This document shows, in pieces, positions 22,125 to 30,067 of a DNA stretch of 57,713 nt; position 1 is the first letter of the stretch, and each line of letters opens with the position of its first letter. The notes under the pieces are model-generated. The model was not told the DNA's origin. It did not search any database and saw nothing but the letters and a program-made list of their open reading frames with translations. Made by a program: the position numbers and the translations under genes. Source of the DNA: an uncultured Chloroflexota bacterium (GTDB taxonomy: Bacteria; Chloroflexota; UBA11872; UBA12225); the NCBI GenBank assembly GCA_902805635.1, contig CADCTC010000228.1, positions 23,476 to 81,188 on the forward strand. The letters are read 5' to 3'.

Positions 22125-24929
22125 GTGCAGGCGCTCCTGGCGAACGCTGTCGTTCGCCAGGTCACGGTCACCGGGCCCGGCGGGACGGGCAAGACGCGCC
22201 TGGCGCTTCACCTGGCGGCGGAAGTGCTGGACGCGTTTCCAGACGGCACGTACTTCGTCGAGCTCGCCGCCGTCCACGAGGCGGCGCTGGTGCCCTGGGC
22301 CATCGCGGCCGCGCTGGGCGTGACGGAATCGCCTGGGATGCCGCTGCTGGAGGGGCTGAAGCGGCAGATCGCGCAGCGGCGCCTGCTGCTGGTGATGGAC
22401 AACTTCGAGCACGTGCTGGATGCCGCATCCACGGTCGGAGCGCTGCTGGCGGCGTGCCCGCGCCTGAAAGTGCTGGCCACCAGCCGGGAAGCGCTGCGCA
22501 TCTCCGGCGAGCGGGAGTTCCCCCTGGCGCCGCTCGGACTGCCAGTCCTGGCCGCACCGGCAGCGGCCGGCCAGGGTGGCGGTCCCCACTCCGGCCCCGG
22601 CCAAGAAGCCCCCGTCCCAGAGACGCTGGGCCTATGCGACTCGGTGGTTCTGTTTGTCGAGCGCGCCCTGGCGGTGCGGCCCGACTTCGCGCTGACCGCC
22701 GAAACTGCGCCGCTGGTGGCCGAGACCTGCATCCGCCTGGATGGATTGCCCCTGGCAATTGAGCTCGCGGTCGCCCGCCTGAAGGTGCTCACGCTCCCCG
22801 AGCTCAACCGCCGCCTGGCCGAGGGCCCGCTGGGGCTGCTGACCGGCGGCGCGCGCGACCTGCCGGCGCGGCAGCGCACGCTGCGCGCCGCCATCGCCTG
22901 GAGCTACGCGCTGCTCGACCCCGGCGAGCAGGCGCTGCACCGGCGGCTGGCGGTGTTTGCCGGCGGCGCCACCCTGGAGTCTGTCGAGGCGGTCTGCAAC
23001 GCCGCAGGAACGCTGCCCGTGCCCCCGGTGCTGCCCGCGCTGCAGATCGACGTGTTGGACGGGCTCTCTGCTCTGGTGGAGAAAAGTCTGGTGCAGCAGC
23101 GCGAATACGCCGGCGGGCGCTCCCGCTACGCCATGCTGCAGACCATCCGCGACTACGCCCTGGAGCAGCTGGAGGCAACTGGCGAAGCCGGCGCGCTCCG
23201 CCAGCGCCACCTGGAGCACTTCCTCGCGCTGGCGCGCGCCAGGCCAACGGCGGGAGACGCCTACCCCGCCTGGTACGCGCGCCTGGAGGAGGAGGCGGAC
23301 AACCTGCGCGCCGCGCTCGGCTGGGCACACGCGCAAGGCGGACCGGTGGGCGCGCTGGGCCTGGCGCTCGCCGGCGCGCTGGCGGACTACTGGCGCCACC
23401 GCAGCCGCCTGCAGGAAGGACGCCGCTGGCTAACAGCGGCGCTCGAATCCGGCCGGGCGGCGCCGCCGGACGTCCGCATGTGGGCCCTGCACGGCGCAGG
23501 CCTGCTGGCCCACCTCCAGGGCGACAACACCGCCGCGCGGGCCTGGTGGGAAGAGGGCCTGACGCTGGCCCGCGCGGCGGGGGACCGTCAGGCGATGGCC
23601 TGGCTGCTCAACGGGCTGGCCGGGGCCGCCCGCAGCCAGGGCGACTACGCCGCCGCGCGGGCGCACTGGGGGGAAAGCCTGGCGCTGTGCCAGGAGATCG
23701 GCATCGCGACCGGGTGCGCCCACGCGCTGACCGGCCTGGCCGCGGTCGCCCACCGGCTGGGCGAACTCGACGACGCGATTGCGCGCTATGAAGAGAGCCT
23801 GGCCATCCTGCGCGCCGCGCGCCTGGACCTGGACACAGCGCTGGTGCTCAGGGACCTGGGCGCCGTGGCGCTGGCGCGGGGCGACCTGGCGCTGGCGCAG
23901 GCACGCTGGGAAGAGGCGCTGAACCTGTCGCTCCGCGCCGACTACCGGGAAGGCGCCGCCGCGGCGCTGCTGCGCCTGGGCCACCTCCGCGTGCTGCGTG
24001 GGCAGGACGCCGCGGCCGGGCGGAAAATGATCGAAGAAGGGCTGGCGATGCACACCGCGGCCGGCAACAGGTGGGAGATGGCCACCGGCTTCGCCTTCCT
24101 CGGCGCGGCCTCCCTCGCGGCCGGCGACCTGGCGCTGGCCCGCGCGCTGTTCGAGCGGAGCCTGGCGCTGTGCCGCGAGCTCGGACGCCAGTCCGGCACC
24201 GCCCGCGCGCTCGCTGGCCTGGGGCATGTGGCCCTGGAAGAAGGCGCGCTGCCGCACGCCGCCGCGAGCCTTAAGGAGGCGCTGACTATCCGCCGCGCAT
24301 CGGGAGACCGCGTAGGGCTGGCGGAGGCGCTGGAAGGGCTCGCCTGCCTCGCCGCTACCCAGGGCGGCGCGGCCGACGCGCTGCGGCTCGTCGGGGCCGC
24401 CGCTGGTCTGCGCGACGCGCTGCGGGCGCGCCCCACGCCGCCAGCGACCGAGCGCGTGCGGCGCGCGCTGGCTGCTGTGGGGCAGCAGAACGGCCATGCG
24501 TCTGAGCTGGAGCGCGCCGGGCGTGAAATGAGCCTGGAAGAGGCGTGCGAGGCGGCCCTGGCACTCCCCGACGGCGCCGGCGCAGCTGACACTCCCGGAA
24601 GAGATGGGGCAGCGCGCCGCCGTGCCGGTGCGCCCAACGGAGCCTCCCAGGCCCCTGCATCTACCCCCGGTGCCGCTGCGGGCGCACGAGGTGAGCCGGT
24701 GTGGCCGGCAGCGCCGCACCTGACGCCGCGCGAGCGGGAGGTAGCGCTGCTACTGGCACGCGGCCACAGTAGCCGTGAGATCGCGGCCGAGCTGGTCGTT
24801 GCCGAGAAGACGGTGGCGACCCATGTAGACCGCATCTTGGGCAAGCTCGGCGTCCAGCGGCGAGGACAGGTCGCCGCCTGGGTAGCCGAGCACGTAACCG
24901 GGCCGGTCCGCCAAGCCGCGTCCGCCTAG
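22125..24929 (+). CDS. ATPase-TPR LuxR-family transcriptional regulator (N-terminus uncertain)
   Basis: A 934-residue STAND-type regulator from the GTG at 22125: Walker A GPGGTGKT at 17-24, Walker B LLLVMDNFEH near 90, LDGLPLAIELAVARLKVLTL, a long TPR-like middle, a Gly/Ala/Pro-rich linker (about 810-860), and a LuxR HTH near the C-terminus (LTPREREVALLLARGHSSRE, VVAEKTVATHVDRILGKLGV). The same frame continues upstream and encodes SPLVGRSGEAAAV, the normal start of this ATPase domain, but it meets a TGA at 22044-22046 with no ATG, GTG or TTG before 22125. So the true start may be non-canonical, lost, or hidden by an indel. The isochorismatase-like gene follows 96 bases later on the same strand. 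Confidence 0.88.
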   Translation: MQALLANAVVRQVTVTGPGGTGKTRLALHLAAEVLDAFPDGTYFVELAAVHEAALVPWAIAAALGVTESPGMPLLEGLKRQIAQRRLLLVMDNFEHVLDAASTVGALLAACPRLKVLATSREALRISGEREFPLAPLGLPVLAAPAAAGQGGGPHSGPGQEAPVPETLGLCDSVVLFVERALAVRPDFALTAETAPLVAETCIRLDGLPLAIELAVARLKVLTLPELNRRLAEGPLGLLTGGARDLPARQRTLRAAIAWSYALLDPGEQALHRRLAVFAGGATLESVEAVCNAAGTLPVPPVLPALQIDVLDGLSALVEKSLVQQREYAGGRSRYAMLQTIRDYALEQLEATGEAGALRQRHLEHFLALARARPTAGDAYPAWYARLEEEADNLRAALGWAHAQGGPVGALGLALAGALADYWRHRSRLQEGRRWLTAALESGRAAPPDVRMWALHGAGLLAHLQGDNTAARAWWEEGLTLARAAGDRQAMAWLLNGLAGAARSQGDYAAARAHWGESLALCQEIGIATGCAHALTGLAAVAHRLGELDDAIARYEESLAILRAARLDLDTALVLRDLGAVALARGDLALAQARWEEALNLSLRADYREGAAAALLRLGHLRVLRGQDAAAGRKMIEEGLAMHTAAGNRWEMATGFAFLGAASLAAGDLALARALFERSLALCRELGRQSGTARALAGLGHVALEEGALPHAAASLKEALTIRRASGDRVGLAEALEGLACLAATQGGAADALRLVGAAAGLRDALRARPTPPATERVRRALAAVGQQNGHASELERAGREMSLEEACEAALALPDGAGAADTPGRDGAARRRAGAPNGASQAPASTPGAAAGARGEPVWPAAPHLTPREREVALLLARGHSSREIAAELVVAEKTVATHVDRILGKLGVQRRGQVAAWVAEHVTGPVRQAASA

Positions 24930-24935
24930 CCACTC

Positions 24936-24950
24936 CCCACCAGCGGTGGG
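24936..24950 (+). promoter_or_regulatory. Palindrome between LuxR regulator and isochorismatase-like gene
   Basis: CCCACC-AGC-GGTGGG, 7 bases after the regulator stop and 75 bases before the next ATG. It could be a terminator hairpin, but the ACC/GGT half-sites and the regulator-site-target order echo the operators at 3659 and 11872. Confidence 0.4.
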
Positions 24951-25025
24951 CAAGTGCGATCTGCGTGCGGGGAGCTCCACCATGGGGGACACAGCAGCCC
25001 GGCGTGCGTTGTCGAAGGGGACACC

Positions 25026-25595
25026 ATGACCACACTCCAGAACCGTCCCAACACGGCCCTCCTCGTCCTGGACGTGCAGAACGGCGTCGTGGCGGGGGCA
25101 CACGCGCGCGACGCGATCGTCGCCAACGTCCGCAGCCTCGTCGAGAAGGCGCGGCGGGAACGCGTCCCAGTCGTCTGGGTCCAGCACGTCGACGAGCAGC
25201 TCGCGCGGGGGAGTGACGACTGTCGGATCGTCTCCGAGCTGACTCCTGGTGACGCCGAGCCGCTCGTCGAAAAGCGCTACGGCGACTCCTTCGAGGACAC
25301 CACCCTCGAAGCCGTGCTGTCGAGCCTCGGCGTCGGGCTGCTGGTCGTGGCAGGCGCGCAGACCGATGCGTGCATCCGCTCCACTCTGCACGGAGCCCTG
25401 GTCAGGGGATACGACGCGACCCTCGTCGGCGACGCCCACACGACCGAGGACCAGACGGCCTGTGGCGCGCCGCCGCCCGACCAGGTCATCGCGCACACCA
25501 ACCTCTACTGGGCCCACCAGACGGCGCCGGGGCGCACGGCCGGTTCAGTCCGGACCAGTGACGTCACCTTCGGCGGCGCACCGCACTCGTCCTAA
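25026..25595 (+). CDS. Isochorismatase-like cysteine hydrolase
   Basis: A 189-residue protein of the isochorismatase/nicotinamidase superfamily. The catalytic triad is in place: Asp 16 in LLVLDVQNG, Lys 83 in VEKRYGDSF, and Cys 116 in VAGAQTDACIRST, preceded by the cis-peptide-like VAGAQ segment. These enzymes hydrolyse amides or vinyl ethers; the substrate here is not known. The ATG at 25026 has AAGGGG upstream. It follows a large LuxR-type regulator and precedes an SRPBCC protein, both on the same strand, so it may be the regulator's target. Confidence 0.88.
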   Translation: MTTLQNRPNTALLVLDVQNGVVAGAHARDAIVANVRSLVEKARRERVPVVWVQHVDEQLARGSDDCRIVSELTPGDAEPLVEKRYGDSFEDTTLEAVLSSLGVGLLVVAGAQTDACIRSTLHGALVRGYDATLVGDAHTTEDQTACGAPPPDQVIAHTNLYWAHQTAPGRTAGSVRTSDVTFGGAPHSS

Positions 25596-25606
25596 CCGAC
25601 AGGTGC

Positions 25607-25612
25607 TACCGT
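25607..25612 (+). promoter_or_regulatory. -10-like box of leaderless GTG start
   Basis: TACCGT followed by six bases and the GTG at 25619. The same box and spacing occur in the duplicate at 17648-17653. No ribosome-binding site lies between, consistent with a leaderless mRNA. Confidence 0.5.
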
Positions 25613-25618
25613 CAGCGG

Positions 25619-26110
25619 GTGAGCTCGACCCGCATCAGCTGGCACCTCAACGCGCCCCGCGCCAGCGTGTACCGTGCCTTGCTCGACCCCCGCGCGATCG
25701 CCGAATGGCGCGTGCCCACCGGCATGACCAGCCACGTACACGCTTTCGACGCAAGCGAGGGCGGCGCGTTTCGCGTCTCCCTGACGTACACCGAACAGAC
25801 TAGCAGCGGCAAGACCACAGCGCACACCGACACCTACCATGGCCGCTTCACGCAGCTCATCGCGAATGAGCGCATCGTCGAAGTGATCGAGTTCGAAACC
25901 GATGACCCGGCCATGCGCGGCGAGATGACCATCACGACCATCTTGGCCGACGCCCCTGGGCCGGCTGGATCAGGCAGTGGGACCCACCTCCACGCGGTCC
26001 ACGCCGGGCTCCCTCCAGGCGTTCGTCCCGCCGACAACGAGGCCGGCTGGCGGGACTCTCTCGCCAAGTTGGCCGCCTACGTCGAGGCCAACGAAAACAG
26101 CCCAGCCTAG
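25619..26110 (+). CDS. SRPBCC (AHSA1/START-like) domain protein
   Basis: A 163-residue single-domain protein. RISWHLNAPRASVYRALLDP at the start, AIAEWRVPTGMTSHVHAFD, then GGAFRVSLTY and a C-terminal helix ending EAGWRDSLAKLAAYVE are the standard pattern of the Aha1/START-like ligand-binding fold. Such proteins bind hydrophobic ligands or act as stress proteins; the specific role is unknown. GTG start with no ribosome-binding site. It begins 23 bases after the isochorismatase-like gene but with its own -10-like box. Its first codons and promoter are duplicated at 17638-17693. Confidence 0.86.
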   Translation: MSSTRISWHLNAPRASVYRALLDPRAIAEWRVPTGMTSHVHAFDASEGGAFRVSLTYTEQTSSGKTTAHTDTYHGRFTQLIANERIVEVIEFETDDPAMRGEMTITTILADAPGPAGSGSGTHLHAVHAGLPPGVRPADNEAGWRDSLAKLAAYVEANENSPA

Positions 26111-26121
26111 AAGCAATACGG

Positions 26122-26250
26122 TCAGCGTTTCGGCCGCGCGGGGCCGCCGAACGCCACGATAACCGCCGCGGCGGCGTTGAGCGCGATCGCCGCCGCCAGC
26201 ACGGCAGCCAGGGCAAGCAGCGGAGCGGCCGCGCCTGTCACGAGTTCCAT
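26122..26250 (-). CDS. Possible small single-TM protein (42 residues)
   Basis: The ATG at 26250 opens MELVTGAAAPLLALAAVLAA, which continues as one long Ala/Leu-rich hydrophobic helix and ends PARPKR. GGCGGAG lies directly before the start, closer than ideal. Alanine-rich ORFs arise easily in high-GC DNA, so this is tentative. Confidence 0.35.
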   Translation of the reverse strand: MELVTGAAAPLLALAAVLAAAIALNAAAAVIVAFGGPARPKR

Positions 26251-26371
26251 CTCCGCCAGTGTAGGACAACCGGAACGGCGACGCCGCGTCCTCAGCCGAG
26301 CTGGTCGAACAGTTCCCACCACGCGCCGCGTGGGGCGGCCCTCTGCGGGCGCTAGCCGCCCTCCACTACCG

Positions 26372-27727
26372 TCATCCCACTCCCAGCACAGTCTTGTTGA
26401 TCCGGCCGTCGGCGTCCTTGAGCGCGTCCGCCACCGGCTTCTCGCCCTTCCACATGGGCTCGAACGCTGCGGTGAACTCCCGCTGGATGTCCTGGAACTT
26501 CGGGCCGAACCAGTCCATGCGTAGCTCCTTGGCTTGGTCGATGAACACCTTGGCGTTCTTCGGCTGGGGGTTGGCGGTGGTGAACGTCTCCAGCAGCTTC
26601 GGGTCGTTCAGCGACGGCACGGCAAAGGTGGCCTTGGCGACGAACTCCTGTCCCTCGCGCAGGCACATGAACTTGATCAGCTCCCACGTGGCGTCCGGCA
26701 CTTTGGACGGTTTGGCGATTCCGTATATCAGCGTGGCCGCCGTCCCCAGGGTGAACTTCTTGCGCGGGTGGCGCACCACATCGAAGGTGAAGCTCGGGTC
26801 TCCCTTGGCAAAGACGTTGAAGGGCGCCACGTTCCACGCGCCCGCGTTGTCCATCGCCAGCGCGCCCGTCTGGAACGGGTTCCCGGGAAGCTGAGTGCCC
26901 GGCGGCGGCGCCACCTTATGCCGGTGAATCAGGTCCACCAGAAACTGGAACGTCTCCCGGTTCTCCGGCGAGCTGAGCGTCATGCGCTTGCGCTCTTTGT
27001 CCATCATGTCCCCGCCGTTCGCGAAGACGAACGGCGCGAACCGGGTCCAGCCGCCCTGTGCATTGAACCCCCACGCCGCGCTCGACCCATCGACCGGCGT
27101 CCTGGCCAGGCGCAGCGCCGCACTTTGTAGATCTGTCCACGTCCAGGTGTCCGTGGGCGGCGGCACGCCCGCTTTCTGGAAGACGCCCACGTTGTAATAG
27201 AGAACGATCGGGCTCACCTCCTGCGGGATCGAGAGCAGCCGCCCACCCCACTTGCCACCCTCCCACAAGTCCTTGAAGTACAGCTCCGGCTTGAGCTCCT
27301 TGTCCGCGCGCACGTAGGGCGTCAGGTCCACCAGTCCGCCCTGCGCATCGATCGGGTTCTGGTTCTGCTCGTTCATGTACACCACGTCCGGCGGCGTGCC
27401 GCCGGCGAAGCGCGTGGTGAGCCACTGGAAGCGGTTGCCGGTGATGGGCTGGAACTCCACCGCGACCTTCGGAAACTTGCGGGCAAACGCGTCCACCTGC
27501 GCCTTGCGCATGTCCAGTTCCGCCTGACTGCCGCCAAACGCTGCCACCACAGCGGCGCTCTCCCCCGCGTAGCGCTTGATGCCCTCTGCAGCGGGCTGGC
27601 CGCCGCCACACGCGGCGAGCAATGGTCCGGCGCCGAGTGCTCCCACAGCCAGGATTGCCTCACGCCTGGTGTGTCCTGCTACCGCCCCGCGTAGAACGCC
27701 CGTCCCGCCGTTGCTTGGTGTGCTCAT
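26372..27727 (-). CDS. Family-1 extracellular solute-binding lipoprotein (sugar ABC transporter)
   Basis: A 451-residue protein. N-terminus: TRREAILAVGALGAGPLLAAC, with Cys 40 as the lipidation site and a twin-Arg pair. The mature part fits the family-1 (MalE-like) fold: DAFARKFPKVAVEFQPITGN, PPDVVYMNEQN, RLLSIPQEVSPIVLYYNVGVFQKAG (about 150-175) and NPFQTGALAMDNAGAWN (about 290-305). It should bind an oligosaccharide or sugar derivative outside the membrane. GGGGAGAA precedes the ATG. There is no permease or ATP-binding gene nearby, so it must rely on a transporter encoded elsewhere or is an orphan. Confidence 0.9.
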   Translation of the reverse strand: MSTPSNGGTGVLRGAVAGHTRREAILAVGALGAGPLLAACGGGQPAAEGIKRYAGESAAVVAAFGGSQAELDMRKAQVDAFARKFPKVAVEFQPITGNRFQWLTTRFAGGTPPDVVYMNEQNQNPIDAQGGLVDLTPYVRADKELKPELYFKDLWEGGKWGGRLLSIPQEVSPIVLYYNVGVFQKAGVPPPTDTWTWTDLQSAALRLARTPVDGSSAAWGFNAQGGWTRFAPFVFANGGDMMDKERKRMTLSSPENRETFQFLVDLIHRHKVAPPPGTQLPGNPFQTGALAMDNAGAWNVAPFNVFAKGDPSFTFDVVRHPRKKFTLGTAATLIYGIAKPSKVPDATWELIKFMCLREGQEFVAKATFAVPSLNDPKLLETFTTANPQPKNAKVFIDQAKELRMDWFGPKFQDIQREFTAAFEPMWKGEKPVADALKDADGRINKTVLGVG

Positions 27728-27809
27728 GGTGGTTCTCCCCTTTTGTCTGCGCGGATGCTAGGACACCGCCTGGCGCCTGTCAACTGCACGCGCTCGCGCG
27801 CCGGGATCG

Positions 27810-27815
27810 TATGAT
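27810..27815 (+). promoter_or_regulatory. -10 box of leaderless methyltransferase gene
   Basis: TATGAT followed by six bases and GTG at 27822, with no ribosome-binding site. The transcription start would fall at or next to the start codon. No convincing -35 box is seen. Confidence 0.55.
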
Positions 27816-27821
27816 CCTCGC

Positions 27822-28499
27822 GTGACGGGCCAGCAGCACGACAACCACACAGCGTACGATCCCCACCAGGGGCACCGCGACAACGCGGACAATCACGGGC
27901 AGCCTAACTACATCGTGGACAGCCATCGCACGCACCACTTCGATCCCGCACGGGTGGACCGGCTGCTGAGCGAGGACCGTCACCACATGCTGCCGCCGGA
28001 AGCCATCCTGAAGGCAGGCGGAGTCTCTGCCGGGCAGGTGGTGGTGGACCTTGGGGCCGGTCCGGGCTTCTTCACCCTTCCCGCCGCCCGGCTGGTGGGG
28101 ACCGGCGGGCGCGTCTACGCCGTGGACGTATCGCCGCCCATGCTGGACGTGTGCCGCCGACGCGCCGCCGGGGCCGGCCTGACGACCATCGAAACCGTGC
28201 ACTCGGCGGAAGCCAGTGTGCCACTGCCGGACGCCACGGCGGACCGCGTGATGATCGCGTTCGTGCTGCACGAGGCCGACGACGTCGCGGCGCTGCTGCG
28301 CGAGGCCGCCCGCCTGCTGCGGCACGGCGGAGAGATCCTGGTCGCCGAGTGGCCCAAGGCCGAGGGCACGCCCGGTCCGCCGCAAGGCCACCGCATCGGC
28401 GAAGCCGACCTGGCCGTCTTTGCCACACAGGCCGGACTCCAGCCCATCCCGACCGACCACCACAGCGAGAACTACTACTTGGCCCGCTTCTCGCGCTGA
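27822..28499 (+). CDS. Class I SAM-dependent methyltransferase
   Basis: A 225-residue methyltransferase. After a His/Asn/Asp-rich N-terminus (about 1-40, possibly metal binding) and RVDRLLSEDRHHMLPPEAIL, motif I is VVDLGAGPGFFTLP (about 72-86), followed by VYAVDVSPPMLDVC (motif II, about 97-110) and DRVMIAFVLHEADD (about 140-153). This looks like the UbiE/COQ5-like Methyltransf_11 or _25 group that often has an HHMLPPE-type leader. Substrate unknown. The GTG start is supported by the TATGAT box just upstream. It converges with the solute-binding protein at 28568. Confidence 0.88.
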   Translation: MTGQQHDNHTAYDPHQGHRDNADNHGQPNYIVDSHRTHHFDPARVDRLLSEDRHHMLPPEAILKAGGVSAGQVVVDLGAGPGFFTLPAARLVGTGGRVYAVDVSPPMLDVCRRRAAGAGLTTIETVHSAEASVPLPDATADRVMIAFVLHEADDVAALLREAARLLRHGGEILVAEWPKAEGTPGPPQGHRIGEADLAVFATQAGLQPIPTDHHSENYYLARFSR

Positions 28500-28531
28500 G
28501 GCGGCACTGCTCTGCATGCGTCCGGCAGGCT

Positions 28532-28562
28532 GCGCCCCTTCCCATTCAATGAGAAGGGGCGC
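28532..28562. terminator. Bidirectional terminator-like hairpin between convergent genes
   Basis: Perfect 10-bp stem GCGCCCCTTC / GAAGGGGCGC with an 11-base loop, placed between the stops at 28499 and 28568. Confidence 0.72.
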
Positions 28563-28567
28563 AAGCG

Positions 28568-29917
28568 TTAGCCCGCCGCCTTGAGAGCAGCGTTCACCTT
28601 GGGCACAAGCGATTCGACGACTTGGGCGGCGGTCTTCTGGTTCTCCCAGAGCGTCGCCAGTTCAGGCATGATGATCTGCGCCTGGATGTCCGAGTAGGCG
28701 GGGAAGATCGGGTCGTATGCCATCGTCCCCTGTCCCTCGATGCCGACGGCACGGCTCTTCGGCGCCAGCTGTGGGTCCTGCGCGAGCAGCCATTCCAACA
28801 CCGACTTGCGTGGCGGGTACCACGTGCCGGACATCTCCTTCACACTTTCCGGCGAGACGGCGTGCTTCATGAAGGCCCACGCCTCTTCCTGGTTCTTGGA
28901 AGCAGCGGGGATCAGCCACGCTTGTCCGCCGCCGGTGGTGACGCGCTTGCCCGCGCTGCCGTTCCCCTTCGGGTTCACTGCCAGGTCCCACTGGAAAGTG
29001 GCCGCGCGATGATTCGAGAGCGTGGAAACTGGATCGATGCGCATTCCCACGATGCCCTGGTTGATGAACAGGGGGTTCGGTCCACCCGCTGCCATCTCCT
29101 CACGCGGCGTCGGCGCCACGCGGAACTTGTACATCAAGTCCTGCATGAACTGCAGCGCCTCCACCGCGCGCGCCTCGTTGAGCGTGCACTTGGTGAAGTC
29201 TTTGTCGAAGATGTCGCCGCCGTTGGCGCGGATCCACTGGCCGAACCCGCCGCGCAGGCCACGGCCAAGGACGAAGCCCCACTGCGTGGTATCGCTGCCG
29301 CTGCGCTTGGTCAGGCGCTCCGCGGTGCGGACGAAGGTGTCGAAGTCCCAGCCTGGGTCGGTCGACTTGACCGGCGGCATAGCCGCACCCGCCTGCTCGA
29401 ACAGAGTCTGGTTGATGTACAGACTCTGGTTGGACATCCCCTTGGAGATGCCGTGCTTCTTTCCCTTCCACTCGTACTGCGGGTAGGATCGCTCGAAGAA
29501 GTCGGAAAGGTCGTACTTGTCCCGCTTCATCAACGTGTCGAGGGGCAGTACCTGGTTCTTGCCGATGAAGCCGATAGCGCCGCCCGCCTCCTGCTGGAAC
29601 AGGTCGGGCGGGTTGCCCGCAGCGAGCTGCGCGTTGGTCTTCTCGTGCACAACGCCTACCGCGCCGATGGTGTATTCGACCTTTGGCGCACCGCCGGGGA
29701 TGGACTGGCGCCAGCGACTCAGCACGTTCTCGAACTGCGGCTGGTACGGCGCGCCAAGGTCCAGGAGCATTTGCAGCGTGACGTCCGGCCGCACCGCGAC
29801 CGGCTTGGCGGCGTCGCCGGTGCTCGGCTGCGCTCCGCAGGCAACGACCAGCGCCGGCACCGGCAGCGCGGCGGCAAGTCGGAGAGAGGACAACAGGCTT
29901 CGGCGTGACACGATCAT
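28568..29917 (-). CDS. Family-1 extracellular solute-binding lipoprotein
   Basis: A 449-residue protein from the ATG at 29917 (AAAGGA upstream). The frame opens 30 codons earlier, but the upstream text is not signal-like. N-terminus MIVSRRSLLSSLRLAAALP leads to lipobox LVVAC. The mature domain has NAQLAAGNPPDLFQQEAGG, NQSLYINQTLFEQAGAAMP, WDFDTFVRTAERLTKR and a late EEAWAFMKHAVSPE segment, all usual for family-1 carbohydrate binding proteins. Divergent from the PAS histidine kinase. As for the other solute-binding genes here, no permease is adjacent. Confidence 0.88.
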   Translation of the reverse strand: MIVSRRSLLSSLRLAAALPVPALVVACGAQPSTGDAAKPVAVRPDVTLQMLLDLGAPYQPQFENVLSRWRQSIPGGAPKVEYTIGAVGVVHEKTNAQLAAGNPPDLFQQEAGGAIGFIGKNQVLPLDTLMKRDKYDLSDFFERSYPQYEWKGKKHGISKGMSNQSLYINQTLFEQAGAAMPPVKSTDPGWDFDTFVRTAERLTKRSGSDTTQWGFVLGRGLRGGFGQWIRANGGDIFDKDFTKCTLNEARAVEALQFMQDLMYKFRVAPTPREEMAAGGPNPLFINQGIVGMRIDPVSTLSNHRAATFQWDLAVNPKGNGSAGKRVTTGGGQAWLIPAASKNQEEAWAFMKHAVSPESVKEMSGTWYPPRKSVLEWLLAQDPQLAPKSRAVGIEGQGTMAYDPIFPAYSDIQAQIIMPELATLWENQKTAAQVVESLVPKVNAALKAAG

Positions 29918-30067
29918 CGCGTGGCTTCCTTTATGAGGTTGAGACATAGGCGCCAGAGCATAGCGGTGCGCAGTGGGTGCGCACAAACCACCAAAGACCA
30001 CCTGCACGCTGCGGTGGAAGGGGTCCCGGAGCGTGCTACAACCTCAGGAAGTGTCGGCCACACGTCA

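Noticed and set aside
22632..24719. Long minus-strand open frames within the LuxR regulator
   Set aside because: High-GC antisense shadows; Gln/Arg-rich, no motifs, whereas the plus strand has complete ATPase and HTH motifs.
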